From: Herbaspirillum rhizosphaerae
GTDB lineage: Bacteria > Pseudomonadota > Gammaproteobacteria > Burkholderiales > Burkholderiaceae_D
DNA length: 64,000 bases
Assembly (NCBI RefSeq): GCF_001189965.1
Contig: NZ_LFLU01000016.1
Location: 58,202 to 122,201 of the forward strand
Direction of reading: 5' to 3'
The notes under the pieces were generated by a model. It made no database searches and was not told the DNA's origin. It was given only the letters and a program-made list of their open reading frames with translations. How positions within the stretch are numbered: the first letter of the stretch is position 1; every line of letters begins with the position of its first letter. The position numbers were made by a program, and so were the translations under genes. Shown here piece after piece: positions 62,997 to 64,000 of the stretch.

Positions 62997-63949
62997 TATT
63001 CTGCAGACGACGCGATCGGCGCCGGCGACGCCATCGACAGATAGGCAAGCCGCTTCATCTCCGCGCGTCCGCGCGTCACGGTGTCGAGTACGATGCCGCA
63101 TACCAGCAGCAAGGCGCCGAACAGCATCAGCGCCACACAGAGCAACGCCGTCGGCATCCTCGGCACCAGCCCGGATTCAAAATAGGTCTCGAACAAGGGA
63201 ACGGCGAGAATCACCGACAGCAAGGCGCAGACGAAGAATCCCAAGGAAAAAAACGCCAGCGGTTTTTCCGACTTGAACAGTTTGGCGATCGTCATCAGTA
63301 TGCGGAAACCATCGCGGTAGGTATTGAGCTTGCTCTCGGAACCTTCGGGGCGCGACTTGTAGGCAGTCTTCACTTCCGCTACCGGCATGCGCAACTCGAG
63401 AGCGTGCACGGCAAGTTCCGTTTCGGTTTCAAAACCTGCAGAATGCGCGGGGAAGGATTTGACGTAACGGCGTGAGAACACGCGATAACCCGACAGCATG
63501 TCTTTGAAAGTACGGCCGAACAAGGTGGCCACACACTGCGTCAACACGAAGTTGCCGAGACGATGGCCGGGCCGGTACGCTTCGGTTTCTTCCGTTACCC
63601 GCGCGGCGACCACCATGTCCAGGCCGTCATTGGCCAACAACTCGACCAGTTTGCCTGCTTCGGTCGCGTCGTAAGTATCGTCGCCATCCACCATCACGTA
63701 GATATCGGCATCCACGTCGGCGAACATGCGGCGAATCACGTTGCCTTTGCCTTGCAAGGGAACATGGCGGACCACTGCACCGGCGGCCTTCGCGATGGAT
63801 ACCGTCTCGTCCGAAGAATTGTTATCGAATACATAGACCGCTGCGCCGGGCAACGCCGCCAGAAAATCCCGGACGACAGCGGCGATAGTCGCGGCTTCGT
63901 TGTAGCAAGGAACCAGTACCGCGACACGGGCAAATTTGGAGTCGATCAT
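62996..63949 (-). CDS. GT2 glycosyltransferase (GtrB/DPM-like, two C-terminal membrane segments)
   Basis: A 317-aa GT-A-fold transferase. VLVPCYNEAATIAAVVRDF is at the start, DGDDTYDATE near residue 88 supplies the metal-binding Asp, and MLSGYRVFSRRYVKSFPAHSAGFETETELAVHALEL near 160 is typical of DPM/GtrB enzymes. Two hydrophobic segments at about 230-295 anchor it. It would charge undecaprenyl phosphate with a hexose for the downstream GtrA and membrane transferase. The 51 bases to the window edge are upstream sequence. Confidence 0.88.
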   Translation of the reverse strand: MIDSKFARVAVLVPCYNEAATIAAVVRDFLAALPGAAVYVFDNNSSDETVSIAKAAGAVVRHVPLQGKGNVIRRMFADVDADIYVMVDGDDTYDATEAGKLVELLANDGLDMVVAARVTEETEAYRPGHRLGNFVLTQCVATLFGRTFKDMLSGYRVFSRRYVKSFPAHSAGFETETELAVHALELRMPVAEVKTAYKSRPEGSESKLNTYRDGFRILMTIAKLFKSEKPLAFFSLGFFVCALLSVILAVPLFETYFESGLVPRMPTALLCVALMLFGALLLVCGIVLDTVTRGRAEMKRLAYLSMASPAPIASSAE

Positions 63950-64000
63950 TCGAAGGTCGGTTGAAAAAATGAGTTGACGCGTATTATATCCGCAGCAACC

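Overview
The window looks like chromosomal DNA of a GC-rich Gram-negative betaproteobacterium of the Burkholderiales, most like the Oxalobacteraceae (Herbaspirillum-type). The pointers are LPS genes (waaA, kdoO, waaC), a classical trimeric porin, DUF4148-type small secreted proteins, two RND pumps and many CoA-thioester and organosulfur catabolic genes. This placement is inferred from gene content; there is no rRNA or other marker gene. I saw no tRNA, rRNA, CRISPR array, prophage or full-length insertion sequence.

Region 1 (1-10.3 kb) is a catabolic cluster for an unknown acyl or aryl acid. It holds two acyl-CoA dehydrogenases, an SDR dehydrogenase, two SCP2-type thiolases, a PaaK-like CoA ligase, a crotonase, a TetR regulator and an orphan ABC substrate-binding protein. 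A divergent promoter with three dyads lies at 3.47-3.56 kb. Region 2 (10.3-17.8 kb) holds a YkgJ-type Cys-rich protein, a proline dehydrogenase whose 5' end is split by a 274-bp MITE, a TonB receptor with a DUF4198 protein behind a tandem dyad operator, a LysR regulator, a pirin and two small exported proteins.

Region 3 (18.2-25.5 kb) is an organosulfur-type module. It has an SfnB/DszC-like monooxygenase, two MetQ-like binding proteins, MetN, MetI, an LLM flavin monooxygenase and a DUF3088 protein. It is followed by a small gene behind a consensus LexA (SOS) box. Region 4 (25.6-35.7 kb) is an L-fucose oxidative operon: fuconate dehydratase, fucose dehydrogenase, mutarotase, sugar ABC transporter and fuconolactonase. 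A porin is divergent from it and an IclR regulator follows the porin.

Region 5 (35.8-51.0 kb) has an unrecognised 226-aa protein, an MdtAB-type RND pair, pcm, a rhodanese and a TolC-family gene. Next comes a complete acrR / acrA-acrB-oprM locus with an operator of the E. coli AcrR type and a strong terminator. Region 6 (51.1-64 kb) runs entirely on the minus strand and builds the cell surface: SGNH-like protein + MBOAT acyltransferase, a membrane-anchored PhyH-like dioxygenase, waaA-kdoO-waaC, phosphomannomutase, a WecA-type transferase, and a gtr-like cassette (GT2, GtrA, large membrane glycosyltransferase).

Three unrelated short inverted-repeat elements touch gene ends: the SDR stop codon, the proline dehydrogenase 5' end and the porin stop codon. 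A fourth REP-like repeat sits inside the fucose operon.
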